A DNA stretch of 64,000 bases from Platycnemis pennipes (GCA_933228895.1 OW121851.1:109327271-109391270); one strand, 5' to 3'; positions 42,672 to 53,703 are shown, counted from the stretch's first letter. Translations and numbers: made by a program. Notes: a model not told the origin generated them from the sequence alone.

Positions 42672-45600
42672 ATGGCAGGTACAGAAGAAATAATCAGAAT
42701 AGCTATGACGTTAACTAAAGATAATTATTATCAGTGGAAGGCAATAGCCGAAGCGGATATGGTGGAGAAGAACTGCTGGATTGCGATATCTCCAGGCTAC
42801 GACGACGTAGAAAAATTAAATGATGACCAAGCAAGAACTAACCGACGAGCTAGAGCATACTTGCTGAAACATGTCGGGAGAGAGTATATCGAAGATATAT
42901 GTGAGGAAGCAAGAGCCAAAAATATGTGGCAGGCACTACAAGACATTCATACTGAAATGTCAACGCTATCGTTATGCTCTGTACTAAAAAGATGGGGGTC
43001 ATACATTAAGCCGGATGAGATGTCGATGATTGATTACGCCACGGACTTACAAACCATGGTAAGAAGATTACGGGAAGGAGGATTTAAAATATCAGATAAC
43101 CAAGCAGCAATGATGATGGTAGCTAGTCTACCATCTCCAAAATATGATGATTTCAAGAGATCGGTGGAGTATACCGAAAATCTCACCGTTAGACAAGTAA
43201 AAAATCGCCTCTACCTCGAAGAAAATAGAATGAGTGAAGCAATTAGAAAGGAAACTGATGGTGAAAATGAAGTAGCAGCAGCTTTTACAACGTTTAAAGG
43301 GAGGCAAGGTTACCCTAGAAATCGAGGTAGAAATCAACCGGAAATGTTAAGTCAGAATAACATCACCTGGAATAGTGATGATTCCATTTCAAAGGAGAGA
43401 CATAGAAGCCTGGTGAAATGCTTTTCATGTGGAAAATGGGGGCACATGAGTAGAGAATGCCGGGAAGCTGCCGAAGCAGAGAAGAGGATGAATGCATTAA
43501 GAGCAAAACCAAAGGCAGCATATGTAGAAGCTGAAGAAAAATCCGTGACTCAAGTAAGAAAGAATTATATCTGTGCTACTGGTTTGCTGTCAAAGAGGGA
43601 ATATAAATGGTGTTTAGATTCGGGGGCAACAGACCATATGTCACCTGAGAGGAGACTATTCATGGATTTTGAAGAAATTGAAACATTTGTAAGAATTGGA
43701 AAGGGGAAATTACTGGTAAAGGGAAAGAGTTCAATTATGCTAAAGCTTTCAAAGAAGTGTGGAGGATATTCTATTAAATTCTCAAATGTCTTGTATGTAC
43801 CGGATCTTGAAGTCAATCTGATTTCTGTCAGGAAATTAACAAAGAAGGGGGTGAAAGTAACATTTGAAGAGGATTATGCAGTTGCAAATGAAGATGGGGA
43901 AGAAGTATTTAAAGCCTATCCTGTGGAAGAGCTGTATGTTCTAGAGACTGAACTACGTGAATTTTCCAGCCATATTCAAGGATATCCATCAGTAGCTGAG
44001 CAAGTACAAGATGATGGGCAGCCTTATCAAGTATCCGCACTACGAGCAGAAGCATCATGGCATGAGAGGATGGGTCACCTTCACGAGGAAGCCATTGGAA
44101 GAATTCCAGCCCTCGAGGGAAGTAGGAACGAGAAGAAAAATGAGTTGTGTTCTGTCTGTATCCAGGGCAAGGTGACACGGAGAGGTTTCCCGAAGAAAGG
44201 CTTCAGAGTATGCAGTCAGCCATTAGAGTTAGTACATACTGATGTCATGGGTAAAGTGAAGCCTAAGTCTGTTGGTGGTAACACATATTTACTTACGTTC
44301 ATTGATGATTTCTCTAGATATTTGACAGTCCGGTTTCTCAAACATAAAGATGAAGTGTTTTCCGAAATGCAAAAATTTAAAATAGAGTCAGAGAAAGGCT
44401 TAGGACTTAAACTAAAAGATTTTCAGAGTGATAATGGTGGAGAGTATATCAGTACCAATGTGAAGGATTGGATGAGTAAACATGGCATTGTGCACAGACT
44501 GACGGTTCCCCAATGCCCAGAACAAAATGGGATAGCAGAAAGGCAGAATAGAACTGTGACTGAAATGGCAAGGTGTATGTTAATTCAAGTTGAAATGCCC
44601 AAATTGTTTTGGGCAGAAGCAGTAAATTATGCATGTTTTGTGAAAAATAGAAGTCCTAACTCAGCAATAGATTATAAAATACCTTTTGAGTTGTGGATGG
44701 GTAGACAACTGAATTTTGAAGACTACAATCAAATGGAAGTATTTGGATGTAGGGCTTGGGTGCATGTTAAAGGGAATAAGTTTGATGCCAGGGCTGAAGA
44801 GTGTGTATTTCTAGGTTTTACGTGTCATGTAAAAGGATACAGATTGTGGAGTATTTCTAGACAGAAAATAGTTGCTCATAGTGTTAATTTTGAGGAGACT
44901 ATATTTCCAGTTAAAATAAGGGGCAACTGGGAGGAAATTTTTAATGTGAGTCCTTTGTTTGAGTTTATAAATGTTGAAGATGACACTGAAAATTATGTAG
45001 GAGCTAAAGCAGGGGAAGAAATGAGAGATGTTGACTCAAATAATGACATTGAGCAGGAAGAAGCAATCCCAGAAACAGGGGAAGTAAACCTGGAGAGTGA
45101 CATGGGAAATAGTCAAAGAAAAAGTTCTAGAAGTAGAATTCCCAAGGCTCCATGCAAATGTTGTAATTTTGTTCAATGTGAAAAAACTCCTAAAAATGTG
45201 TTTGAAGCTTTGTCAAGTAAGTACTCTGACGAGTGGGAGAAAGCTATGAAATTAGAAATGAGTCTAATAGACCATGACGCTTGGGTAATTGTTAAAATAC
45301 CAGAGGCAGGGAATGTAATAGGTTGTAGATGGGTATTCGCATTGAAGCGTAATCAGTATGGTGAAGTAGAGAAGTTTAAGGCAAGATTGGTGGCTCAAGG
45401 ATTTCAACAAATTCCTGGAGTTGACTATGGAGATATATTCAGTCCAGTTATCCAAAAGAAAGTTATTAGAATTTTAATGGCCATAGCAGTAGAGAAAAAT
45501 TGGCATATTGAACATGTTGATGTATCTAATTTTTTGTCAATTTCAGTAAAAAGGAAGAAAGACTATTGGATTGCTATCGAGCAGGTTACTTACATTAAGT

Positions 45601-46058
45601 CTGTATTGAAGGATTTTGGATTACCTGAAGATACAAGGGGAGTAAATGTACCCTTAGAGTTGCCAAAGAATTCTGTTAGAAAGTCAAACGTGGGTGAAGA
45701 TTGTGAAGCTTTTGATAGCAGTTTATACAGCAAAGCAGTAGGAAGTTTACTGTATATTACAAACACTACAAGGCCTGATATTATGTTCCATGTCTGCTAT
45801 CTAAGTCAATTTAATAATAACCCATCAAGTGATAACTGGAGAGATGTTAGGCATTTACTCAGATACGTCATGGAGACCAAGGAGTATAAATTTCATTATC
45901 ATAGAGCAGGGAGGCCAATTGAAGTATACTGTGATGCAAACAGGGGCAAAGCTGATAACAAGTCTTGGAGTGGTTTTGTAAGTAGGGCTGTTACTGAGGG
46001 TAATAAACATATGGATACTATAAAATATGCATTGCAGGAAAATGTTGAAAATGGGTAG
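42672..46058 (+). pseudogene. Copia gag-pol polyprotein with RT and RNase H deletions
   Basis: The start is placed at ATG 42672 (MAGTEEIIRIA), where gag homology begins; the frame is open further upstream through leader repeats. In order: Copia-type gag; zinc knuckle CFSCGKWGHMSREC (43419); aspartic protease LDSGATDHMS (~43615); GAG-pre-integrase with HERMGHLHEE and CSVCIQGK; integrase with HTDVMG, IDDFSR, QSDNGGEY and EQNGIAERQNRT. RT starts normally (WVFALKRN, KARLVAQGF) but jumps after HVDVSNFL (~45530) to a C-terminal region, losing the YVDD active site. RNase H is also shortened after YCDAN...SGFV (~45990). A TAG at 46056 cuts off the last ~36 residues (VPSRDNVADLFTKAL). Gag, protease and integrase look intact; polymerase activity must come from elsewhere. 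Confidence 0.9.
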
Positions 46059-46391
46059 GTGAAATTCGTTTATGTTCCATCTAGAGATAATGTTGCTGAT
46101 CTTTTTACTAAGGCATTATCAGGAACACGTACCAGCGAATTAGCTATTAGGCTTGGTTTGAAAGAATAGTATGTAATTTCTTGACATTAATTCTTATATG
46201 CATACATGTTCATAATATCATGAGATTAAGGTTCTATGCATCCTTGTTGAAGATTTTATGTTTGTTCATTGAAATTGAGTAATATTGTTTGTATTTATTT
46301 TTGTGTGTTATTTGTGCTCGTGCTCTCAAAGAAAGAAGGTTTTTTTTTGTTTGTGTTCAGTTTGCCGAGAACCATTCTTGTCAAGGGGAAG

Positions 46392-46607
46392 TGTAAAGAT
46401 ATCTGGATGACGTGACAAGATTGATTATCGGTAATGTTTATTTTCAGTGCTTACAGCTGATGTTTGTGTGGTTTCCATATTCCTTTGTTTTGTTTTCGTA
46501 TCTTAGATGGTTGATTGTTGTTGATGTTGTTTGATGGATGATTGTTCAATAAAGTCTTAAGCTGCACAAGACATTTAATGTAAGATGAACGTACTGAAAT
46601 ATTAATA
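46392..46607 (+). repeat. Copia 3' LTR
   Basis: I found no difference from the 5' LTR over 216 bp. It is followed by the GTTCG target duplication. Confidence 0.95.
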
Positions 46608-46612
46608 GTTCG

Positions 46613-47300
46613 AAGGCTTCAGACTTCGAATAACAGAAACCAATAACTAATTTGTTTGAAATATGACTAAGTAACCCAAACGGTGAAATTAATTTGTTTT
46701 AAGTAAGAATGTGGTTTCATTTACGCATAGCATTTTACGTGTCTCGTAACTTCATGTCGGTTATTTACCCCGGATGGTGGAATTATGCCGCCCATTTGCA
46801 TGCAAGCAGAGTATGCTCGGGTTAGTATTGCTATGTGTTCCCACCTTAGTTGCTTCGGAAGCCTTGTAACACCGTTATTATCTTAACAGTCACTTTAAAA
46901 TGACTTATACGGGCGAGAATAATGGGTTTGATCATGATTTCCCATAAGGCATTCCGCGAGGTGTGCGATTGTGTGACCATGTGCTGCGATACATGCACGG
47001 ACTTTAATGCATGCACGGACGAATAATGCGATACATGACACAACATAGAAGCTATACGCAATCGATTTTCTGCTAGAGTGACTACAAGTAAAACCATGAT
47101 GCATTTTCTGGGTTTTATTTTGTGCATAGCAAGAGCATTCCAACATAAATATTTCAGCGTCTCTTCCCTTCAATAATTACTTAGGTAATAGTTAATATGA
47201 CGATCAATATGGGGAAAACTAAGGTATGTGTAAGAGAATGATCGAAGGTAGCGCTGTGGAGAGAGATGCAGGAGTGGGTGGAAACCTTCATCAATCATGG
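46613..47300. other. No recognisable gene
   Basis: AT-rich flank of the Copia element. The minus-strand frames 46846-47173 contain repeated GCATGCACGGAC-type motifs and no known domain. Confidence 0.4.
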
Positions 47301-47309
47301 AGAAATAAC

Positions 47310-48300
47310 ATGTCTACATCTACATAATTCCATGTTAGCCACCATAAGGGTGTATGGCAGGGGGTGAATTCTCACCAAAAATGCATAAAAAAATATTCGT
47401 AATAATATACTTGCCTAAACTTCTTGAATTGAAACACTATTTGAAAAAGGTAAAAATAGCAAAGAAAGCATGCAGTATGATGCTGTTAGTTGGGTTAGCT
47501 TCAAGTCCTTATACCAACCTGCAGCTATGTATGCTATCCATTGATACACACGTATTGGGTATATTTTCCGCTATTCATATTCCTGATTGTACCAGGAAAA
47601 AAAGGACATTTTGAATCTGTCAGTTCGGCAATCAATTTCTCTAATTTTGCGATTATGGTCCAGTCTACCATAGTACGTTGGGGTTCGCAAAATATTTTTA
47701 ACGTCATCAGTGAAAATATTATATTGGAATTTATTAGGGATGGGTCGGTTCGGTTCTTCGGTTCTCGGTTCCACCGCTTTTTGAGCTTAGAACCGGAACC
47801 GAGGCCAAAAATAATCGGTACCGAAATAAATGGCGCGAAAACCAGTTTGAAACCTACTCACACTCCGAAAGTGGAGACTTCACTTGTGTTGGTGAAATAG
47901 TGTACTTAGATGCTTCAAAGTCACGAATTATTCTAATTCAGTCTCTGAAAATGATTATTGATTACCTTATCTTACCATTTTTGCAATGCAAAGTAAGTGG
48001 CAAAGCAAGAACCGGAACCGAGAATCGGAACCGAGAACCGAAGTTAAGAACCGAACCGGAACCGGAACCGAAAAAAAGTGGAACCGACCCATCCCTAGAA
48101 TTTATTTAAGAGATTAAGTCCTAATGTCAACGTGCGATCTGATAATGATTCCCATTCTGATTCATTTAATAGACTGGTTACGCTAATATATTTATCGTAC
48201 CGTCCCTTCACAAATCTTGCCGATCTTCGCTGCACACGTTCAAGTTCATTATTTAGGCCGATTTAAGTACGTTTTGAATGCAAGACGACGGGCATATAAA
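47310..48300. repeat. Decayed dispersed repeat (ACATCTACATAAT family) split by hAT MITE
   Basis: Begins with ACATGTCTACATCTACATAA and ACCATAAGGGTGTATGGCAG, shared with 41449 and 27757. It continues as possible LINE-derived sequence on both sides of the MITE at 47735-48097. The frames are too broken for a family call. Confidence 0.4.
47735..48097. mobile_element. Nonautonomous hAT element, 363 bp
   Basis: Ends TAGGGATGGGTCGGTTC and GAACCGACCCATCCCTA are inverted. An exact 8-bp target duplication GAATTTAT lies at 47727-47734 and 48098-48105. The interior is rich in GGTTC/GAACC repeats. There is no coding capacity. Confidence 0.92.
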
Positions 48301-48582
48301 CGAAGAAATGCTCAAGCTATTAAAACACTCATTATGAAGAGACGGTTATGTTAGAAGATTCAGTTAAGTATAAGGAAACAGGTCCCTCCGTGATATACTT
48401 CGATTAAAGTGAAGGGTTCTCATCTTTAGGCTGAAATTTACATTTAGCCAGTACAGGTAAGATTAGTTTTTGTGATAATTGAGCAAGTTATTCGTGGACT
48501 GAACGTGGACTTATTTTCCTACTATCGTTGTGTACGATAAATCATTGTGAGTCACAATACGTGTCGTGAAAAATCTTTTAAA

Positions 48583-48813
48583 ATGCTGAATAATTGCATT
48601 TCACCTGGGTGCGAGTGTGGACACGATACTTGTGTCGAAAATGTTTCGATATTTGACAAGCCTAAGAATGTACTATTACGGTTGAAATGGAAGAGAGTCA
48701 TTCGTCTTTGTGATTTTGTCCTTTCGCCAAAGCATTTTTCTTGTGAAAAACATTTTCACGAGCACTACAATCTACGCGGCAAGGTGTCAGGGACAGACAG
48801 GATAACATTGTAG
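48583..48813 (+). CDS. THAP-type zinc-finger exon
   Basis: From ATG 48583 the product is MLNNCISPGCEC... with the THAP C2CH arrangement C-x4-C-x43-C-x2-H (CISPGC ... FSCEKHF), a conserved-type Trp in RLKWKRVI, and HEHYNL after the finger. The frame ends at 48813, but a possible donor (AAG|GTGTCA) near 48780 could join it to a later exon. THAP fingers bind DNA and occur in transcription regulators and P-element-type transposases; this exon alone cannot say which. The RTE-like LINE inserted 23 bp past the stop. Confidence 0.65.
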   Translation: MLNNCISPGCECGHDTCVENVSIFDKPKNVLLRLKWKRVIRLCDFVLSPKHFSCEKHFHEHYNLRGKVSGTDRITL

Positions 48814-48836
48814 CTAAGGTTGATGAAATTCGTATA

Positions 48837-51461
48837 TCATCATCATCATTGGTCAACAATCCTAAGATTGGTTTGACGCAGCTTTCCACTCGATTCTTTT
48901 ATCGGCCAACCTTTTCATTGTGACGTAATTCTTCTCTTTTACATTCTTCACAACCTGTTCCATGTATCTCATACGAGGCCTGCCTTTTCCAATCTTCCCG
49001 TTCACTTTTCCCTCGACGATAGTCTTCATCAGGCCATCGTGTCTCAAGATATGACCGATTAAGTTTTCCCTTCTTCTTTTTAGAGTTGTCAGCAGACTTC
49101 TCTTTTCTCCTACTCTTCTTAGCACTTCCTCGTTAGTTACTCGGTCGATCCATTTAATCTTCAGCATTCTTCTGTAACACCACATTTCAAATGCTTCTAC
49201 CCTTTTCTTCTCCGCTGCTGTCATCGTCCATGATTCACTGCCGTAAAGAAAAATGCTCCAGATGTATGTTCTGATGAACTGTTTCCTTACTTCTATGCTT
49301 GTATTTCCTGCTGTAAGTAGATTCTTCTTTTGAAAGAATGCCCTCTTTGCCTGGGCTATTCTACTCACTATTTCTTTCTTGCTTCGTCCATCGTTGGTTA
49401 CTCTGCTTCCCAGGTAACAGAACTCTTTCACCTCTTCCAGTTTCTGTTTTCCTAGTTTAACGTTGGTTTTCGCCTCTTCTCTTTTGCTGCACACCAATAT
49501 CTTAGTCTTCTTCTTATTGATCTTCAGCTGATATCTGGCCATAGTCCTTTCCAGGGTCGTTAGCATCTTATCCAGCTCCTTCTCTGTCTCTGCTATGAGA
49601 GCTATGTCATCAGCGAATCGTAGCATACTGATTGTTTCTCCGTGGATTTTCACACCAGAACACTTCTCCTTGACTTCATTTATGGCTCTCTCGATGTAAA
49701 CATTAAAAATTACGGGAGACAGTGCGCAGCCTTGTCTCACTCCTTTCCTTATTCTTGCCTCTTCACAGCTGGGTCCAGATTTAATCACAGCAACTTGGTT
49801 TTTGTACAGACTGTGTATAATTCTTCGGTCATTGTAGGACACTCCAATTCCCTTCAGAATTCCAAGCATTGAATCCCAATCCACGTTGTCAAAGGCCTTC
49901 TCTAAATCCACAAATGCAATGAACGTCGGTTTGTTCTTCTCCACTCTCTTCTCTATAAGTAGCCTAAGGGCCAATATTGCTTCCCTTGTACCCTTACTTT
50001 TCCTGAATCCAAATTGATCTTCATCCAGGAACTCCTCTGCTTTTCGTTCTATTCTTCTGTAGATGATCCTGGTCAGTATCTTCGATGCATGTGTAGTCAG
50101 GCTTATAGTCCTAAAATTTTCGCATTTCTCCCCTCTCTTCTTCTTGGGAATAGGTATGATGATGTTTTTCTCGAAGTCCCTTGGAATTTCCCCTGTTGAA
50201 TACATGTAGCAGATGGTTTTGTAGAGATGAATTAATGTCTTCTCTCCTGCATTTTTAATTAGTTCTGCAGGGACATCATCAATACCTGGGGCCTTATTCA
50301 TCCGAAGATCCCTTACTGCAGCGTCGAATTCCGATCTTAATATTGATGCCCCCATATCATCTATTTCCACTTCGCTTTCCTCTTCAATAGCTTTTGTGCT
50401 GAGATTTTTTCCATTGTATAGCTCTTCCAGATATTCTTTCCATCTCTTCACTTTGTCCTCGTTTTCAATCAAAATTCCTCCATTCTTGTCCCTTATGGCA
50501 TTGCATCTTGCGCTCCGTTCCTTGAAGTGGTTCCTCACTATGCTGTAGGCCGCTTCCACCTTTCCAAGTGCAAGGTAGCTTTGTACATCTTCGCAAAGAT
50601 TTTTCAACCACAGCTCTCTAGCTTTCCTTGCTTTGCGACTTATTTCGTTCCTTATTCTTTTGTAGCAGAGCTGCCCTTCTTCAGTTTTCGCATTCTTGTA
50701 CTTTCTTCTTTCTGCAATCAATTCTAAGACTTCCTCCGTGATCCATGGCTTCTTCTTGGCAACTTTTCTTCTTCCAAGAACTTCTTTTGCGGCTTCCTGT
50801 AGTCCACATTTAATGTTTTCCCAACGCTCTTCCACTGATTTCTCATTCAGGTTCTCTCCTATGTTGTTTCCCACTGCTTTTTGAAATGCCAGCTGATGTT
50901 GAGCCTCCCTTAGTTTTTCTACTTGCCATATATTCTTCTTTGTTTTCTTCAATTTCTTGAATTTTAGATGGCATTTCATCATCAATAAATTATGGTCACT
51001 GTCTATGTCTGCCCCAGGGTAGCTTTTGCAGTCCTTCACTTGGTTTCTAAATCTCTGCTTCACTAAAATGTAGTCTATTTGGCATCTTCTTCTGTCTCCT
51101 GGCATTTTCCATGTGTATCTTCTTCGGTTGTGATTTTTAAACAATGTGTTGGCAACCACTAACTTATGTTGAGTGCAGAACTCCAGCAGCCTTTCTCCTC
51201 TTTCGTTTCGGTTTCCCAATCCGTATTTTCCAGTTATTCTTCCATCTTGACCTTCGCCGACGATAGCGTTCCAGTCTCCTAAAATAATTAGGTTTTCTTC
51301 TCCTTTTACCTGTTTTATAACTTCCGTGATATCTTCGTAGACGTCTTCCACTTCTTCATCTTCATAGTCAGTCGTAGGCATGTAAACCTGCACCACCACG
51401 GTATCTACAGGTTTGGTCTCGATTTTCACCATTTTATCCTTTCATTGTACTGCAGGAAGCT
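48837..51461 (-). mobile_element. RTE-like non-LTR retrotransposon, 5'-truncated, recent
   Basis: Flanked by an exact 11-bp target duplication AAATTCGTATA (48826-48836 and 51462-51472). The 3' end on the minus strand is an (ATG)n-type tail (48837-48848). The 5' truncation falls at the string AGCTTCCTGCAGTAC, which matches position ~18033 of the older 5' fragment. The long uninterrupted frame and perfect target duplication indicate a young insertion. Confidence 0.95.
48862..51432 (-). CDS. RTE-like LINE ORF2: endonuclease (partial) and reverse transcriptase
   Basis: An 856-residue frame. The AP-endonuclease remainder has LGDWNAIVG (~residue 54), QIDYILVKQRF and SDHNLLMM (~146). The first ~60 residues with the catalytic Glu are lost by truncation, and a 1-bp loss just upstream breaks the frame, so MVKIETKP is only an internal Met. 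The RT domain is complete: IIPIPKKKRGEKCENFRTIS, FVDLEKAFDNVDW (~509), GVRQGCALSP (~566), LRFADDIALIAE (~607, FADD form of YxDD). The C-terminal region has GSESWTM and RKQFIRTY, and ends LADKRIEWKAASNQS. Single-ORF layout and ATG-repeat tail point to the RTE group. RT could be active; endonuclease is not. No functional promoter is expected. Confidence 0.93.
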   Translation of the reverse strand: MVKIETKPVDTVVVQVYMPTTDYEDEEVEDVYEDITEVIKQVKGEENLIILGDWNAIVGEGQDGRITGKYGLGNRNERGERLLEFCTQHKLVVANTLFKNHNRRRYTWKMPGDRRRCQIDYILVKQRFRNQVKDCKSYPGADIDSDHNLLMMKCHLKFKKLKKTKKNIWQVEKLREAQHQLAFQKAVGNNIGENLNEKSVEERWENIKCGLQEAAKEVLGRRKVAKKKPWITEEVLELIAERRKYKNAKTEEGQLCYKRIRNEISRKARKARELWLKNLCEDVQSYLALGKVEAAYSIVRNHFKERSARCNAIRDKNGGILIENEDKVKRWKEYLEELYNGKNLSTKAIEEESEVEIDDMGASILRSEFDAAVRDLRMNKAPGIDDVPAELIKNAGEKTLIHLYKTICYMYSTGEIPRDFEKNIIIPIPKKKRGEKCENFRTISLTTHASKILTRIIYRRIERKAEEFLDEDQFGFRKSKGTREAILALRLLIEKRVEKNKPTFIAFVDLEKAFDNVDWDSMLGILKGIGVSYNDRRIIHSLYKNQVAVIKSGPSCEEARIRKGVRQGCALSPVIFNVYIERAINEVKEKCSGVKIHGETISMLRFADDIALIAETEKELDKMLTTLERTMARYQLKINKKKTKILVCSKREEAKTNVKLGKQKLEEVKEFCYLGSRVTNDGRSKKEIVSRIAQAKRAFFQKKNLLTAGNTSIEVRKQFIRTYIWSIFLYGSESWTMTAAEKKRVEAFEMWCYRRMLKIKWIDRVTNEEVLRRVGEKRSLLTTLKRRRENLIGHILRHDGLMKTIVEGKVNGKIGKGRPRMRYMEQVVKNVKEKNYVTMKRLADKRIEWKAASNQS

Positions 51462-51472
51462 AAATTCGTATA

Positions 51473-51742
51473 AAGCCATAATTAAATATTCCTTTTTGCC
51501 CATTCTTGGTTTTTCGCAATTCCTAGGCCAAAATGTGTGTCATATTGAATCTTCACTTGTTTTAACACAAGTTGCGTAACGAAACTTAAGTTTAGGGGCC
51601 ACCCTATGCAATGTTTTCCACAACTACTCATGGTATCTTTATTCGAAGACGCCCACCGGCAAATCTCAGTCTCGAAGATAAGTAACGAAAAAATGTTTGC
51701 GATGTAATTTTAGTGTTGCCGCCGGGATCAATGAATTTCTAT
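51473..51742. other. Flank between LINE and duplication, no gene seen
   Basis: About 270 bp of AT-rich host sequence. The pogo-like element in copy 1 begins at the position equivalent to 51743, so this may be duplicated DNA whose partner lies upstream of the window. Confidence 0.5.
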
Positions 51743-51910
51743 TAATCAATGATAAAGTTCAGAGTGAACTTGACATGCTAAACGAGAAAGTTGTTTATAG
51801 TAGTGCAATTGATATTTCTTTATTTTATGTGCTGCTGTAATTATTCATGTTCCATATGCATGCGGAAATATTCTACCAGCCGATGCATTTTGTAAGTTTT
51901 AATGTAGCTC

Positions 51911-52102
51911 TTGCCGTACATTTCTATATTAAATTATAGAGCTTGCCTGGTAACCCCAAAAGTATTTGATGTAGTATCCAGCCAGCCTGATGTCGTAACA
52001 ATTCCGTCTGGGTGGCACAGATTTGTTTCCACAGATGGATGGAACCGGGTGGGATATTATACATTGGTTACCAAGACTGAGGGAAAAACTACATTCTTAT
52101 GA
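51911..52102 (+). other. Conserved open frame in duplication, copy 2 (possible exon)
   Basis: Counterpart of 1666-1857, same length and same stop, with substitutions including L to P, F to S, L to W and F to V. It lies 3.1 kb downstream of the THAP exon on the same strand, with the LINE in between, so it could be a later exon of that gene. There is no transcript evidence. Confidence 0.3.
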
Positions 52103-52900
52103 TAAAAAGTTTAAGTTTTCGGAAGTATCGCAATATCTAAATCCTTATTCTTAATAATTTAGTTGGCATTTCAGCTTTGATTGGTCACAGAAATTCATGA
52201 CGTATTTGATTTGGAAGAGGTTTTCAAAACATGAACTAACCTGTGGGTGTGCAGTGGGGCTCTAATTGAAGACTCACTGGCTGTTTCGCGTATAGACACT
52301 TTCTGGAAAGATGACATCGGTCAGATGCGTCTTTAAAACTGAAGCCTTTTCCTAATAGTACCCGTCTAATAGACCCTTGTGCTCGGTACAAGTGCAAGCA
52401 TTATATAGAGGAATCTGCACCCAAAAAGGAAAACCCTTGTTCACAGGGTAGTTCTGACGGTGAATGAGAGTAATCCAGCCTTACCCTACTCCAGGGAAGG
52501 AATGTCATCTTGAACCCCTATTCCATCGACCAGCGGCGTCGGAAGTGGAGGGCAGGAGATACCGAAGCCCCCCCCCAAAAAAAAATTTGCCCCCTTTCAG
52601 TCGAATCGGGTAATTTCTGCCTCACATCCTCACACCTTAATATTCTCTTTTATCGATATTCTAGTCTCTAACCCCTCCTATCCTCAAAAAATGCGGGCTC
52701 TATTCTTAGGTGCCGGGCCATTTCCTTTGGAGCCGGGGCCCTTTTCAAGGTTGGTCACCCTCAGTGATAATAGTTCCGGCACCCCTGCCGTCGACGATTA
52801 ATGAATGCCAAAAAACAGTCATAGCACAATTACAAAAGTAAGCAATTGCAGTGAAAGAATAAAAGGAAATGAAATAGAGGAAAAACTCCTAAAATTGAAT

Positions 52901-53010
52901 AAAGGTAGTTGTATCAGGCTTGATTTGGTGGAATATCATAGCGAAAGAAAAAATGGCAATTTTCCACAAGATGGAAAATTGCCATTTTTTCTTTCGTCCT
53001 AAAATTGAAT
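52901..53010. repeat. 110-bp insertion with perfect 25-bp hairpin, copy 2 only
   Basis: Relative to copy 1 (near 2655), copy 2 has 110 extra bp bounded by the 14-bp direct repeat TCCTAAAATTGAAT (52887-52900, 52997-53010). Inside, arms 52942-52966 and 52972-52996 are perfect inverted repeats with a 5-nt loop. The right arm abuts the second direct repeat. Confidence 0.95.
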
Positions 53011-53703
53011 TTATCTTCAGCTCAGATAACTTCGTCATTGGGATAATTGCTGCATCAAAGGGGCAAAATACTATAGCCATAAAGTACTCATTAGACTGGA
53101 TAATTGTTTTTATACTAATGCATATCCGGTCTCCAGGACACCACCAAATTCTAAGAGGTAATGAAATCATTTCATTTCCGTCGCTCCGAAATATTAGGAG
53201 GAATCTTGCGATGGTAAACAGCAAGCATGGACATGATGACAAGTTTTTTGAAGTTCATGAATATCATTTTAGCTCCAAAAGTGGTAGGAAAGTTCATGGT
53301 ATGAACTTTCAATTCAATTCATTTCAATTCAATTTCAATGTATACAATTAGATGAGATCGGCTCGAGAGAGGCTTTGTTAGTGTGTTCATCAACATTGAC
53401 TGATGAGGTGACCCCTTACCTTCAAGCTATAAATCAAATATTCTCCTCCATTGAAGCAAAGTGTTATTCAATCGGCATGTTTTTTTTATTTTGCAGAATT
53501 TAAAATATATAATTTAACTTACGGGTAATATTTTTTGGATAATTACATCAATGCTAAACCTTCATCATTATGTTTTCAACTCGCTCTCTTTGCATAAATA
53601 ATTGTTTATTTCAAATGTATAGTATATCATTAACGTCCTCTTAACTCTTAGACCTATGAAATTAGAATTCTAAATTTAAACATGTAATCTGTTTTCTTTA
53701 TAG

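Larger units (their letters stand above)
42069..46607 (+). mobile_element. Copia (Ty1) LTR retrotransposon, internally deleted
   Basis: Two 216-bp LTRs (42069-42284 and 46392-46607) look identical by eye. The element is flanked by GTTCG target duplications (42064-42068, 46608-46612). The primer site GGTTATGGGCCCAG abuts the 5' LTR and a polypurine run AAGGGGAAG precedes the 3' LTR. The body carries one long gag-pol frame with domains in Copia order (gag, protease, integrase, RT, RNase H). Parts of RT and RNase H are missing. Identical LTRs imply a very recent insertion. Confidence 0.97.

Noticed and set aside
45519..45560. TTTTTTGTCAATTTCAG at the Copia RT junction as a splice acceptor
   Set aside because: A spliced retrocopy would have lost the intron including its acceptor; a deletion explains the join better.
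48862..51432. LINE frame as a complete protein starting at its first Met
   Set aside because: Comparison with the 17830-18085 fragment shows the endonuclease begins ~60 residues earlier; the Met is internal and the element is 5'-truncated.
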